Part shown: piece by piece, positions 8,636 to 16,461 of the stretch
Position numbering within the stretch: the stretch's first letter is position 1
How the letters are laid out: each line of letters starts with the position of its first letter
From: Spirulina major PCC 6313
GTDB lineage: Bacteria > Cyanobacteriota > Cyanobacteriia > Cyanobacteriales > Spirulinaceae
Direction: 5' to 3'
Assembly: GCF_001890765.1 (NCBI RefSeq)
Contig: NZ_KV878783.1
Coordinates: 1,093,614-1,157,613 of the forward strand
Length of the DNA: 64,000 nt
Translations under genes and position numbers: made by a program
The notes under the pieces: model-generated
The model's input: the letters and a program-made list of their open reading frames with translations, nothing else
Databases searched by the model: none
What the model was told of the DNA's origin: nothing

Positions 8636-8721
8636 GCAAGCCTATTTGATTTGCGAAGCACTCAGTCCTGATCAACAAGGGGCTTAAGCTCCTTGCCTGT
8701 CTAGAGCTTCTTTAGGCTTGC
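8636..8721. mobile_element. 86-bp element with 9-bp terminal inverted repeats
   Basis: GCAAGCCTA (8636-8644) and TAGGCTTGC (8713-8721) are perfect inverted repeats enclosing a near-palindromic core AAGGGGCTTAAGCTCCTT. The length resembles that of the 89-bp repeats but the sequence differs. Only one copy is seen in the window, so MITE status is provisional. It lies between the PqqD-like and KilA-N genes. Confidence 0.45.
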
Positions 8722-8754
8722 GATAAGAGGTCAAAGTACAGAATATGCATATCC

Positions 8755-9393
8755 ATGGCAATTTTAAATTATCAAGGTCACTCCATTGACCAGCAAGCAG
8801 AAACTAGGTTAGTCAGCCTTACGGATCTGTGGAAAGCGGCTAAACGCCCCGCCACCCAACGCCCCCTAGCTTGGGTGGGTTCCGTCCCTGTCCAAAAAGT
8901 GTTGGGCAGTATGGTGATGGAATCTCGTGCGGAAGCCATCTATGCTCCTCGACAAGAGTCGATCACAGGGATTGTGGGAATGCTCGTCACCGAACGCCAA
9001 GGAGGGACGCTGAGAACCTATGCAACCCCTGAGATTGCGCTGCTCTATACCCATGATCTCGGTGAAGAGATTCACGAGTGGGCATTGCAAGGGTTGGGCG
9101 CAGCATCGGGTACGCGCTGGCTCGCTCAATTGGTTCGAGGGCAGCAGGCGGAGGAACAGTATCGGCTGAAGCGACGCGCATTGCTGACGGCTGGGTGGGC
9201 GATTCCGGTGGTAACGGTGGTGGGGTTAAGCCAACACGCCCAAGCGCAGGTTTCGGGTCAATCGACAACCACAACAACGACAACGGCTGCAACGACGACG
9301 GCTGCAACGACGACGGCTGTGACGACGACGGCTGCAACGACGACGGCTGCAACGACGACGGCTGTGACGACGACGGCTGTGACGATAACATGA
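8755..9393 (+). CDS. KilA-N domain protein with Tat-like segment and Thr-rich tail
   Basis: The 212-residue protein has three parts. Residues 1-117 resemble a KilA-N DNA-binding domain (RLVSLTDLWKAAKRP near the start, GGTLRTYATPEIALLYT towards its end), a fold usual in phage antirepressors. Residues 139-165 read KRRALLTAGWAIPVVTVVGL and then SQHAQAQ, which looks like a twin-arginine signal or membrane segment with a signal-peptidase-like AQA site, but internal rather than N-terminal. Residues about 171-212 are a tail of Thr with Ala/Val encoded by a 15-bp tandem repeat. Such a tail could be a mucin-like substrate for O-glycosylation or phosphorylation, and both kinds of enzyme are encoded next door. 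I do not recognise this architecture as a named family. No good ribosome binding site precedes the ATG. Confidence 0.7.
   Translation: MAILNYQGHSIDQQAETRLVSLTDLWKAAKRPATQRPLAWVGSVPVQKVLGSMVMESRAEAIYAPRQESITGIVGMLVTERQGGTLRTYATPEIALLYTHDLGEEIHEWALQGLGAASGTRWLAQLVRGQQAEEQYRLKRRALLTAGWAIPVVTVVGLSQHAQAQVSGQSTTTTTTTAATTTAATTTAVTTTAATTTAATTTAVTTTAVTIT
9285..9389 (+). repeat. 15-bp tandem repeat coding a Thr-Ala/Val tail
   Basis: About seven units of GCTGCAACGACGACG, with GCTGTG replacing GCTGCA in some, encode (A-A/V-T-T-T)n at the end of the KilA-N protein. The unit is a multiple of three, so copy-number change would alter tail length without a frameshift. Confidence 0.85.
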
Positions 9394-9464
9394 CCACGAC
9401 CAACCTCCCCCCCTCCATAAGATCCCTAGGTTAATTCTTATCTGCCTGGCATCTCTCTTGCTTG

Positions 9465-9552
9465 GGTAGTGGTTTCATGTAGTGAAATCTAGGGGTTCAA
9501 CGCCTTGATTGTTCGTTATCTTTTCACTCCATCTTGTACCACTACCTTTTTT
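9465..9552 (+). terminator. Long-range inverted repeat ending in six Ts
   Basis: GGTAGTGGT (9465-9473) pairs perfectly with ACCACTACC (9538-9546), which is followed directly by TTTTTT. A smaller TTTCA/TGAAA hairpin sits inside. The 64-nt loop is large for an ordinary intrinsic terminator. It may be a branched structured RNA in the 250-base leader of the next gene, or a terminator for the KilA-N gene. Confidence 0.35.
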
Positions 9553-9643
9553 AAAGTCTTGAACTGAGTGAAGCTGAAGTCTCAGATATCGAACGCTCTC
9601 ATGTTGTTTTGGCGATTTTCGAGATGTTTAAGCGTTATTTTTT

Positions 9644-11761
9644 ATGCAACCATCAACCTCACTCAGTGACTCTATTTTTGTCCAAATTGCGGCTTATCGT
9701 GATCTAGAACTTGTGCCAACGGTGCGAGACGCGATCGCCCAAGCCGCCCAACCGGAGCGGATTCACTTTGGGATTTGTTGGCAATACGCCGATACTGAAC
9801 TACACCTGATTGATTTATTACAAGACATCCCCAACTGTCGCATTACCGCCATTCCCGCCAAACAAGCTCAAGGCCTTGGCTGGGCACGCAACAAAGCCCA
9901 AAACCTCTGGGACGGTGAAGCCTACACCCTGCAAATTGATGCTCACATGCGCTTCGCCCCCCGCTGGGATGAGACCTTAATCACGATGTTGGCCCAATGT
10001 CCCAGCGAAAAACCTGTATTAAGCTCATATCCACCGGCTTATGTTCCCCCGCGAGACCTGGTCAGCCATACCCCCGCTCGTATGCGGGTCACCTATTTTA
10101 TTGATCAGTGGGATCTCCGCCCCCAGGCTTATGGGGACTTAAGTGATTGTGATGCCCCCCAACCCGGTTCATTTATTGCCGGAGGATTTAGTTTTTCCTC
10201 AGCTCAGGTTATTCAAGAAGTCCCCCAAGATCCCAACATTTATTTCACCGATGAAATTCCCTATGCGGTGCGTTTATGGACTCATGGTTGGGATGTTTAC
10301 CATCCTCATAAAGTGGTCTGTTGGCATTTTTATGGTGCAGGAAAAAACCGAATTGGGAATTGGGATGATAACCGTAGTTGGTGGCAGCGACAATGTCGTA
10401 CTGCCACCTATACTAAGCAACTTTTGGGGATGGAACCGAGCACCCGTGATTTTGGCTGCTACGGGTTAGGCAAGCAGCGATCGCTTGCTGAGTTTGAGGC
10501 GCGAGTTAATGTCAATTTCAAGAAAAGAACGATCAATGGGGTGGTGGCAGATACCGAAGATGTTGCAGAAAAATCATCATCGTCAGAGCGCGATCGCACT
10601 CGCGAAAATGAGCTGCTCATGCTCTGTAGTCAACCCAACCATTCTGAGCTTCAAACCACCAAGCTGCTAGATTTAGCTCAGAATCACCTAGACTGGGATT
10701 ACGTCCTGCGAGTCGCCACAGAACAGGGCATTATTCCCCTTTTATTTCAGAACCTCATTCAACACAACACGATTGATTTGTATTGGCAAGCAAAGCGTGA
10801 TCTTAATCATGAATATCACGCCAATGTTATTCATAATCTGCAATATCAACAAGAACTTTTAACAATTTTAGGGCTGTTCCAAGCTCATAATATTCGAGCA
10901 TTACCCTATAAAGGCGTAACATTAGCGATCGCTGCCTATGGTGATATTGTGCGGCGGCAATTTTGTGATCTAGACATTCTTGTTGATCCTGAGCAATTTA
11001 TGCTCGCTCAAACTATTCTCACCGAACATCACTACCAAGCCCTCACCCCCAGTTCTGACCATGCCTGGGATTTTGTTCTGAGTAATGGCAAAATCACGCT
11101 TGATCTACATCGCTATCCAGTCCCTAAATTCTATGCATTTGATTTGACCTTCGATACCCTTTGGGAACAGGCTCAATCGGTTAAAATTCAAGATCAAATC
11201 ATCATGATACCGTCCCCAGAAGACATGATTTTGATGTTAAGTATTCATGGCTTAAAAGATCGGTGGCGGCGGTTAATCTGGTTACGTGATTTAGCCGAAA
11301 TCTTGCGATCTACTCCTGATTTAGATTGGGACTACATCTTAAAAACAGCACAGAAATTAGGTATTCAGCGGACGCTATATGTTGGGTTTAAATTAGCGCA
11401 GAGGGTTCTTGAGATTGAACTTCCTGAAATACTCACAGCATCAATGTCGCAGGACTCACAGCTAGATTGGTGCTGCAATTATTTACATAATCAACTGTTA
11501 GTTCCACTCAATAAATTACCTCAAGGTTTAGCTGCGATTATTGACTCATTTCGACTCGATTTAGGAGTTCGAGAACGCTGGCACGATCGAAGACGTTATA
11601 TTTTGTTACGAATTCTATCCCCGACAAGCCGCGATCGCACTCTCCTAAACTTACCCAACGCCTTGAAGTTTCTATACCTCTTCATTCGCCCGGTACGCCT
11701 AGCCTATCGGTTTGCCTTTTCCCGCGTCCAACGTTTGAAGCAAGCCGAGTCAACTCCATAA
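9644..11761 (+). CDS. GlcNAc-transferase (PF11397-like) fused to NTP_transf_5 nucleotidyltransferase
   Basis: This 705-residue protein fuses two enzymes. Residues 1-300 look like the GlcNAc family (Skp1-type hydroxyproline GlcNAc-transferases): SIFVQIAAYRDLELVPTV, GWARNKAQNLW, the metal-binding-like DAH at about 99-101, IYFTDEIPYAVRLWTHGWDV and HFYGAGKNR. After a variable linker, residues about 320-700 resemble the NTP_transf_5 nucleotidyltransferase family, with LPYKGVTLAIAAYGD and the catalytic-type acidic pair DLD at 442-444. NTP_transf_5 proteins accompany PqqD- and HprK-like proteins in several peptide-modification clusters. The HprK-like gene follows after 17 bases and is probably co-transcribed. 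Glycosylation of a protein substrate is an inference from the family. Confidence 0.75.
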   Translation: MQPSTSLSDSIFVQIAAYRDLELVPTVRDAIAQAAQPERIHFGICWQYADTELHLIDLLQDIPNCRITAIPAKQAQGLGWARNKAQNLWDGEAYTLQIDAHMRFAPRWDETLITMLAQCPSEKPVLSSYPPAYVPPRDLVSHTPARMRVTYFIDQWDLRPQAYGDLSDCDAPQPGSFIAGGFSFSSAQVIQEVPQDPNIYFTDEIPYAVRLWTHGWDVYHPHKVVCWHFYGAGKNRIGNWDDNRSWWQRQCRTATYTKQLLGMEPSTRDFGCYGLGKQRSLAEFEARVNVNFKKRTINGVVADTEDVAEKSSSSERDRTRENELLMLCSQPNHSELQTTKLLDLAQNHLDWDYVLRVATEQGIIPLLFQNLIQHNTIDLYWQAKRDLNHEYHANVIHNLQYQQELLTILGLFQAHNIRALPYKGVTLAIAAYGDIVRRQFCDLDILVDPEQFMLAQTILTEHHYQALTPSSDHAWDFVLSNGKITLDLHRYPVPKFYAFDLTFDTLWEQAQSVKIQDQIIMIPSPEDMILMLSIHGLKDRWRRLIWLRDLAEILRSTPDLDWDYILKTAQKLGIQRTLYVGFKLAQRVLEIELPEILTASMSQDSQLDWCCNYLHNQLLVPLNKLPQGLAAIIDSFRLDLGVRERWHDRRRYILLRILSPTSRDRTLLNLPNALKFLYLFIRPVRLAYRFAFSRVQRLKQAESTP

Positions 11762-11778
11762 CCCTGTGACCTGCAAAG

Positions 11779-12615
11779 ATGGCTCAAACAATGGTGTTTT
11801 CGTTTTGGATCACTCTCCAGGCTAAACAGGTTTATCTAAAGACAGACTTATCGGAAATTGCTGCACTCATTACCGAAGGATTTGCGGCGATGTTAGCCGA
11901 CGATGAGCAGCAAATTATTGCTCAATTTTCAATCGTTCGGAAGGGTCAGGATTATCACGTTATTGATCAGGATACTGATCAAATCCTAGAGATTATTCAT
12001 GATCGTGCGCACTGTTTCATTCAGCTTAAGTATCATGTCATGACCGCGTTGATTCAGGCGAATACTCAATGGCTTTGGTTTCATGCTGGAGCTGTGGCAA
12101 ATCCCAACGGTGCAGTCCTCTTTCCGGCTACCGCTGGGGGTGGTAAAAGCACATTGACAACTTTTCTAACTCAACAGGGTTGGCAATATTGTAGTGATGA
12201 TGTGGTTCCCCTCGATTTTTACACACAACAGATTTATCCTGTACCGCAAACGCCTCGCCCTCGTGGCGAGATTTCAACGTTGTTGAGTGCTCATCAACTC
12301 ACCCAGGTCAAAAAACAGGCTGTTTCGTTCACGCCCCAACAGATCAGCGATCGCCCCCATCCTGTTCAAGCAATTATCTTTCCCCATTATCAACCAGACT
12401 CTGAAACGAAAATTCATTCTTGCTCTCCGGGACAAAGTATCACATTCTTACTGCAAAACTGTATTAATTTTCCAGATCATAAAACTCAAGCCATGCCTTT
12501 TTTAGTGAAGCTGATCCAACATATTCATCATTTTGAATTGGTGTATAGCGATCGCACGGCAGCTTGCTCTCAACTAGAACATCTTTCTCAACGTAATTGG
12601 TCTCTCGATCCTTGA
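11779..12615 (+). CDS. HPr(Ser) kinase-like (HprK-related) protein
   Basis: This 278-residue protein carries a P-loop PATAGGGKSTL with the lysine at about residue 123, preceded by WLWFHAGAVANPNGAVLFP and followed by CSDDVVPLDF, the arrangement seen in HprK-related kinases. True HPr kinase/phosphorylases act on HPr of the sugar phosphotransferase system. The shorter related proteins next to PqqD-like and nucleotidyltransferase genes are thought to act on peptide or protein substrates, for example the kinases of some lasso-peptide clusters. No lasso cyclase or B2 protease is present here. It follows the GT/nucleotidyltransferase gene by 17 bases, implying one operon. The substrate is unknown. 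Confidence 0.75.
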   Translation: MAQTMVFSFWITLQAKQVYLKTDLSEIAALITEGFAAMLADDEQQIIAQFSIVRKGQDYHVIDQDTDQILEIIHDRAHCFIQLKYHVMTALIQANTQWLWFHAGAVANPNGAVLFPATAGGGKSTLTTFLTQQGWQYCSDDVVPLDFYTQQIYPVPQTPRPRGEISTLLSAHQLTQVKKQAVSFTPQQISDRPHPVQAIIFPHYQPDSETKIHSCSPGQSITFLLQNCINFPDHKTQAMPFLVKLIQHIHHFELVYSDRTAACSQLEHLSQRNWSLDP

Positions 12616-12627
12616 ACTTGCATAAAA

Positions 12628-13557
12628 TTAGCTTCTAGAATCAACTCCCAACTGAGCCAATCCACTCTCCAGTGAAAATTGTGGTCTAATGTTCAGAAGC
12701 TGTTCTGCTTTGGTTGTATTTGCGAGCGAATGATGAATATCACCAGAACGAATTGGGTAATATTGAATTTTGCCGTGCCATTGAGGAAAGTTACATCGTA
12801 AACCTGTAATTAAGTCCAGTAGAGAAGATGACTGTCCCGTACCCAAGTTGATCGCTTCAAAGCTGCCATGATCGAGAGATACCGTTAAGGCTTGGCTGAA
12901 TGCGATCGCTACATCTTGCACATAGATAAAGTCTCGTTGTTGGGAACCATCACCATAGATCATAATGGGCTTGTTTTGCTCCATAACTTGCTTAAAAATA
13001 GAAACAACATCACTATATTTTGAATTGACTTGCTGCTTGTTTCCATACACATTAAATAAACGCAAGGCGATCACTTGAAGTTTTAAACGAGGAGCAAACA
13101 GTTGCAAGTATTGTTCACTGGCGAGCTTTTGTAATCCATAGGGAGATGTGGGAATACAGGGTGTAGATTCTGCGATCGCATCATTTCCATCGCGAGCACC
13201 GTACACAGCGGCCGAACTTGCAAAAATCACTTTGGAAATCGAAAGTTTTTGACAAAGCTCAATCACTTTAACCGTCGTCGAAAGATTGTGATGATGAATT
13301 GAGATAATATTTTGCCAAGAATGATGTACAGACGGAATTGCAGCAAGGTGAATAATCGCATCAATAGGGGTTATGAAAGTCTCAGAAACTACATTCACAA
13401 TATCCTCTGTAATCACATTATTCTGAAGCGATCGTGGTAAACCTTCTAAGTGTCCTGTAATCAGATTATCAACAATAGTGATTTGATGACTACGCTCTAG
13501 ATGGCGAACAAGATAGGAACCAATAAAACCAGCACCACCAATAATCAAAACATGCAT
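12628..13557 (-). CDS. NAD-dependent sugar epimerase/dehydratase
   Basis: This 309-residue extended-SDR protein has the NAD-binding motif IGGAGFIGSYLVRHL at the N-terminus and TIVDNLITG at the end of beta-2. The catalytic serine region is FASSAAVYG and the Tyr/Lys pair lies in YGLQK. The architecture fits UDP-glucose 4-epimerase-like enzymes or nucleotide-sugar dehydratases that act on activated sugars in the cytoplasm. It converges with the HprK-like gene with only a 12-base gap and may supply a sugar nucleotide for the neighbouring glycosyltransferases. The exact substrate cannot be read from the sequence. It closes the cassette, and the next 500 bases are non-coding. Confidence 0.85.
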   Translation of the reverse strand: MHVLIIGGAGFIGSYLVRHLERSHQITIVDNLITGHLEGLPRSLQNNVITEDIVNVVSETFITPIDAIIHLAAIPSVHHSWQNIISIHHHNLSTTVKVIELCQKLSISKVIFASSAAVYGARDGNDAIAESTPCIPTSPYGLQKLASEQYLQLFAPRLKLQVIALRLFNVYGNKQQVNSKYSDVVSIFKQVMEQNKPIMIYGDGSQQRDFIYVQDVAIAFSQALTVSLDHGSFEAINLGTGQSSSLLDLITGLRCNFPQWHGKIQYYPIRSGDIHHSLANTTKAEQLLNIRPQFSLESGLAQLGVDSRS

Positions 13558-13686
13558 GAAATTAGCAATAAAGTATTTTTACTATGTACCTTTATTGTAA
13601 AGATTATCGAAATCAATATACAGCCTTTACCTTAATAACTAGGCACAGGAACAGCATTTGGTAAACCAGTTGTTCAAACACTTTGT

Positions 13687-13775
13687 AAGCTGATCAGGGT
13701 CTAAGCTGCATGTCAATGAGCCTGAAGTCCTTGCTGCAAGGGGATTGCCCTCGAAATTTAAATGGCGATTAGCTT
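13687..13775 (+). mobile_element. 89-bp MITE-like repeat, copy B
   Basis: This copy has the ends AAGCTGATC/GATTAGCTT flanked on both sides by TA, which could be a TA target duplication as made by IS630/Tc1-type transposases. It is the best-preserved copy for judging element boundaries. The core matches copies at 6291-6379 and 32551-32639. Confidence 0.65.
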
Positions 13776-14091
13776 AGTGTACCTTGTATTGTAGGTAAAG
13801 GCTGTAACTCTCTTCTATCACTGTGGGAAATTTCAACGAATTCTCGTGATCACAGCCAACGAAAGAATCAGCGTTTGAACCCACTCTGACAGAAGAGAGG
13901 TAAGAATTTTATATGGAGATTCTCTGGATAATTTTCTTATTAGCATTTTATACAGATTGTTTCCCCGTCATGATCGCTACTTCACTTCCTCAAAAGCGTC
14001 TGGGCATGGTTCGAGAGGTGATCCATCTCAAACATCCGATCACGCAGAGCAAACTGACATCGATTGCATTAATGCTGAGGGGATGCTGGCC
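13776..14091. other. Gap with one doubtful small frame
   Basis: A 60-codon frame at 13913-14095 begins with a hydrophobic stretch (MEILWIIFLLAFYTDCF) and has AGAGAGG about 11 bases before its ATG. It lacks any recognisable family and its end overlaps the convergent gene. I treat it as unproven. Otherwise nothing is seen. Confidence 0.3.
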
Positions 14092-15027
14092 TTAGTCTTG
14101 AAAGGCTTTGAGGCAGACTTTTTGGGGTTGGCTGTGGGCTTCGTTTAAGGCGGCTTCTACTGCCCGTAGCATGACTTCATAGGAGAAGGTGCGCCGGGGA
14201 ATGAGGCTGGCAATGCCAATGCTGATTGTGATGATTGGGGTGGCGGCTTGGCGGGGATGGTTGATCTGGAGGGCTTGGATGCGTTGGGTCATGGTGTGGG
14301 CGATCGCGATCGCAGCGTCGGCGCGGCATTGGGGTAAGGCGATCATGAATTGATCCTCTCGATACCGTGCGAGAAAATGATGGATATCGGTTAGGGTTGC
14401 ATAGAGGTGCTGCCCCACTTGGCCAAAACAGCGTTGACCCGCTCGAAAACCATAACTTTCTTCGTAGGCCATGAATTCATTGATTTGGCACAGCAACAGG
14501 GTTAAGGGCAACGCCTGGTGAGTGAGCAGATCCCATTGTTCAATGAGATATTGCGTCATGGTTTGGCTGTTCGGCAGGGTTTTGATCGGGTCGAGATCTG
14601 CGTCATTGTCATCATTTGGCTCGGTGAGTACCGCGATCGTCATTAAGCGTAACTGGAGGGTTAAACGGGCGATCGCTTCTGCTTCATAAAATGGGTACTC
14701 TAAATAGTCCGCCCCACCCACGGCAAAAACCCGCTCGCGATCGCACGGTCGGGTCGGGGTTCCCACAAACAGCACCGGCAAGGGTCGATTTTGAATCGCA
14801 GGGGGCAGCACGGTACAGAGATGATAACTATCTAGGGTTGGCAATTCCGTCGCGAGGAGGATTAGGGCGGGTAAGCGGGTGGCGATGGCGGCAGCGATCG
14901 CCGGGATATCGTCCACCGAGGCGCACCAGTGCAGTTGATAGTTTTGGGTTTGGCTGAATTGCTGAAACCACGCTGCAATGCTGGCATCAGCAGTGATCAG
15001 GAACAAAACAGGCGCAGGGGTCAGCAT
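14092..15027 (-). CDS. Degenerate receiver-GGDEF protein
   Basis: This 311-residue protein has an N-terminal response-regulator receiver fold (VLFLITADASIAAWF, then LPALILLATELPTLD and PVLFVGTP). The usual phosphoacceptor aspartate after LILL is replaced by alanine. The C-terminal domain follows the diguanylate cyclase fold (LTLLLCQINEFMAYEESYG, RYREDQFMIALP, ITISIGIASLIP). The GGDEF signature is changed to REDQF, so cyclic di-GMP synthesis is unlikely by known rules. It may act as a receptor or a protein-interaction module, or may still bind nucleotide. It is a single gene with no sensor kinase nearby. The fold assignment is confident and the loss of activity is inferred. Confidence 0.75.
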   Translation of the reverse strand: MLTPAPVLFLITADASIAAWFQQFSQTQNYQLHWCASVDDIPAIAAAIATRLPALILLATELPTLDSYHLCTVLPPAIQNRPLPVLFVGTPTRPCDRERVFAVGGADYLEYPFYEAEAIARLTLQLRLMTIAVLTEPNDDNDADLDPIKTLPNSQTMTQYLIEQWDLLTHQALPLTLLLCQINEFMAYEESYGFRAGQRCFGQVGQHLYATLTDIHHFLARYREDQFMIALPQCRADAAIAIAHTMTQRIQALQINHPRQAATPIITISIGIASLIPRRTFSYEVMLRAVEAALNEAHSQPQKVCLKAFQD

Positions 15028-15347
15028 AGGGTCAACAAGGGCGACAGGGTTGCTAGAAAACGACAGTTTGAGGACAGAACAGTCCGCACCATGGAGACGC
15101 TGGCGAGCAAAAGACGTACCGTGAGGAACCGTAACAAACAGTTACAATGTGGTGGAGGGTTAGTGGCGAATTCATAACCGATTCTCGCAATCCGTGATGA
15201 GTGATAATCCGTGTAATAGGCAGGCCACGGTTGCCCTGAAGCCTGAGGGGGTAGCGTTGAGCGTCGCCATCACGTCCATTGATGGTCTTCATTAAACCTG
15301 TTCAAGAATGAGAACTGCTAGAATTTTGATACTAGAGGATGCTGCTT
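15028..15347. other. Intergenic gap, nothing recognised
   Basis: About 320 bases lie between the divergent receiver-GGDEF and DUF2973 genes. It should hold both promoters, but no convincing paired -35/-10 elements, repeat or RNA gene was seen. Confidence 0.4.
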
Positions 15348-15659
15348 ATGTTACAGATACTTTACATTTTGGTCTTTACTGTGATCGCTTTTTTCGCGGT
15401 GAGTAATTTGATTCGGAGTTTGGTTACCTTAAACATCGAATCTAATCGCCGTGTCCGGACTGGCCCTCAACCCCAAACGAACAGAGCACGCCGCCCCGTC
15501 TCAGCACCCCACCCTGAACTGTTAGACGACTATGGTCAACCCATTGATGAACCCTTGCTTGTGGTGCGTTCCATCAATGTAGACGATGCGCGTGAAAAAT
15601 TGGATGCCCTGTATAAGGCCTCTCCCAGTTCATCTCCAGAGCCGACGGAAGAATCTTAA
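15348..15659 (+). CDS. DUF2973 cyanobacterial small membrane protein
   Basis: The protein starts with a single membrane segment (MLQILYILVFTVIAFFAV), then SNLIRSLVTL. After a basic proline-rich linker comes a conserved tail HPELLDDYGQPIDEPLLVVRS and the helix INVDDAREKLDALY. This matches the cyanobacterial DUF2973 family, whose function is unknown. The ATG at 15348 is preferred because GAGG lies nine bases before it. An ATG at 15339 overlaps that ribosome binding site. The protein is probably a monotopic inner or thylakoid membrane protein with a cytoplasmic tail. It is followed by an acetyltransferase gene after 86 bases. Confidence 0.75.
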   Translation: MLQILYILVFTVIAFFAVSNLIRSLVTLNIESNRRVRTGPQPQTNRARRPVSAPHPELLDDYGQPIDEPLLVVRSINVDDAREKLDALYKASPSSSPEPTEES

Positions 15660-15745
15660 CGCGGATCTGCGGCGGGGTCAGCCAATGGCAAGGGCGCGAT
15701 CGCAGTTTGGCGCAAGGGTACGATGATGAACGGGATTAGACCGGC

Positions 15746-16321
15746 ATGGGAATTTATCAAGTCCGCTTCGCTACGGAGGCTGATGCGCCCTGTTTAGTGG
15801 AGATTCACAATCGCAATGCTCGTGGGGCCTGTGACCGTTTTGATCGGGGTTTTTTGCTGGAGCCAACGAGTTTAGACGCAGTACAGGGAGCCTTGGGCAA
15901 GGGAACACGGTATCTAGTGGCAGTAAATGAGGGCGATCGCATCCTCGGTTTTGTCATGATCGCCCTCTCCCTGCTTAACCCCGTCCTGCGAGATAAAATT
16001 ACCTGGACTAATCCCCACATCCCCGCCCAGACCCAGCGCGACAATCATCGCTATATTCAAATCTTGGCCGTTCACCCCGACGTGGCAGGGCGAGGGGTGG
16101 CCCGCACTCTCTATGAATCGCTCCCGATTCAGTTTCCCAATACCCTGTTTTCTGCCATCGTTGTCTGGCAACCGATTCAAAATCAGCGATCGCTCCAGTT
16201 CCATCAACGCCAAGGGTTTATCGAATTGGGCCGACTCCGCGCCGAGCAATTTCTCGACCTCCATAACTATGAAGCGATCGTGATCGGCAAAGCCACCCCA
16301 CCCGCCACCTGGGATAGTTGA
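15746..16321 (+). CDS. GNAT family N-acetyltransferase
   Basis: This 191-residue protein has the GNAT fold: YQVRFATEADAPCLVEIHN at the N-terminus, the beta-4 ILAVHPDVAGRGVART with the acetyl-CoA loop (Q/R-x-x-G-x-A type, here VAGRGVA), and SLQFHQRQGFIELGRL near the C-terminus. Acetyl-CoA-dependent acetylation of an amine is expected. The central insert (LLNPVLRDKITWTNPHIPAQ) is long for the family and probably forms the substrate pocket. The substrate is unknown. The gene is followed by the bestrophin gene after about 140 bases in the same direction. Confidence 0.8.
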   Translation: MGIYQVRFATEADAPCLVEIHNRNARGACDRFDRGFLLEPTSLDAVQGALGKGTRYLVAVNEGDRILGFVMIALSLLNPVLRDKITWTNPHIPAQTQRDNHRYIQILAVHPDVAGRGVARTLYESLPIQFPNTLFSAIVVWQPIQNQRSLQFHQRQGFIELGRLRAEQFLDLHNYEAIVIGKATPPATWDS

Positions 16322-16461
16322 TCAAGGTTGGATCGGGGTGCTTAAACATCCGGTGATCCAACCCTGATCACAAAAAAGACCGGAAAAATCTCCCTTGCGA
16401 ATATCACCGTGAATCGCGTGAGCCTGACTTAGGATATGGTGAACGTTGATCCTGTGGTGTG

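Noticed and set aside
9285-9389. Possible CRISPR array from the regular repeat
   Set aside because: The 15-bp units are directly tandem without spacers and lie inside a coding frame.
9078-9434. Frame encoding CNDDGCNDDG repeats, which look like a calcium-binding protein
   Set aside because: It is the +1 shadow of the 15-bp Thr-tail repeat. The KilA-N frame has the recognisable domain.
8163-12615. A complete lasso-peptide cluster
   Set aside because: The asparagine-synthetase-like cyclase (C) and transglutaminase-like protease (B2) are absent from the window, so the label is not justified.
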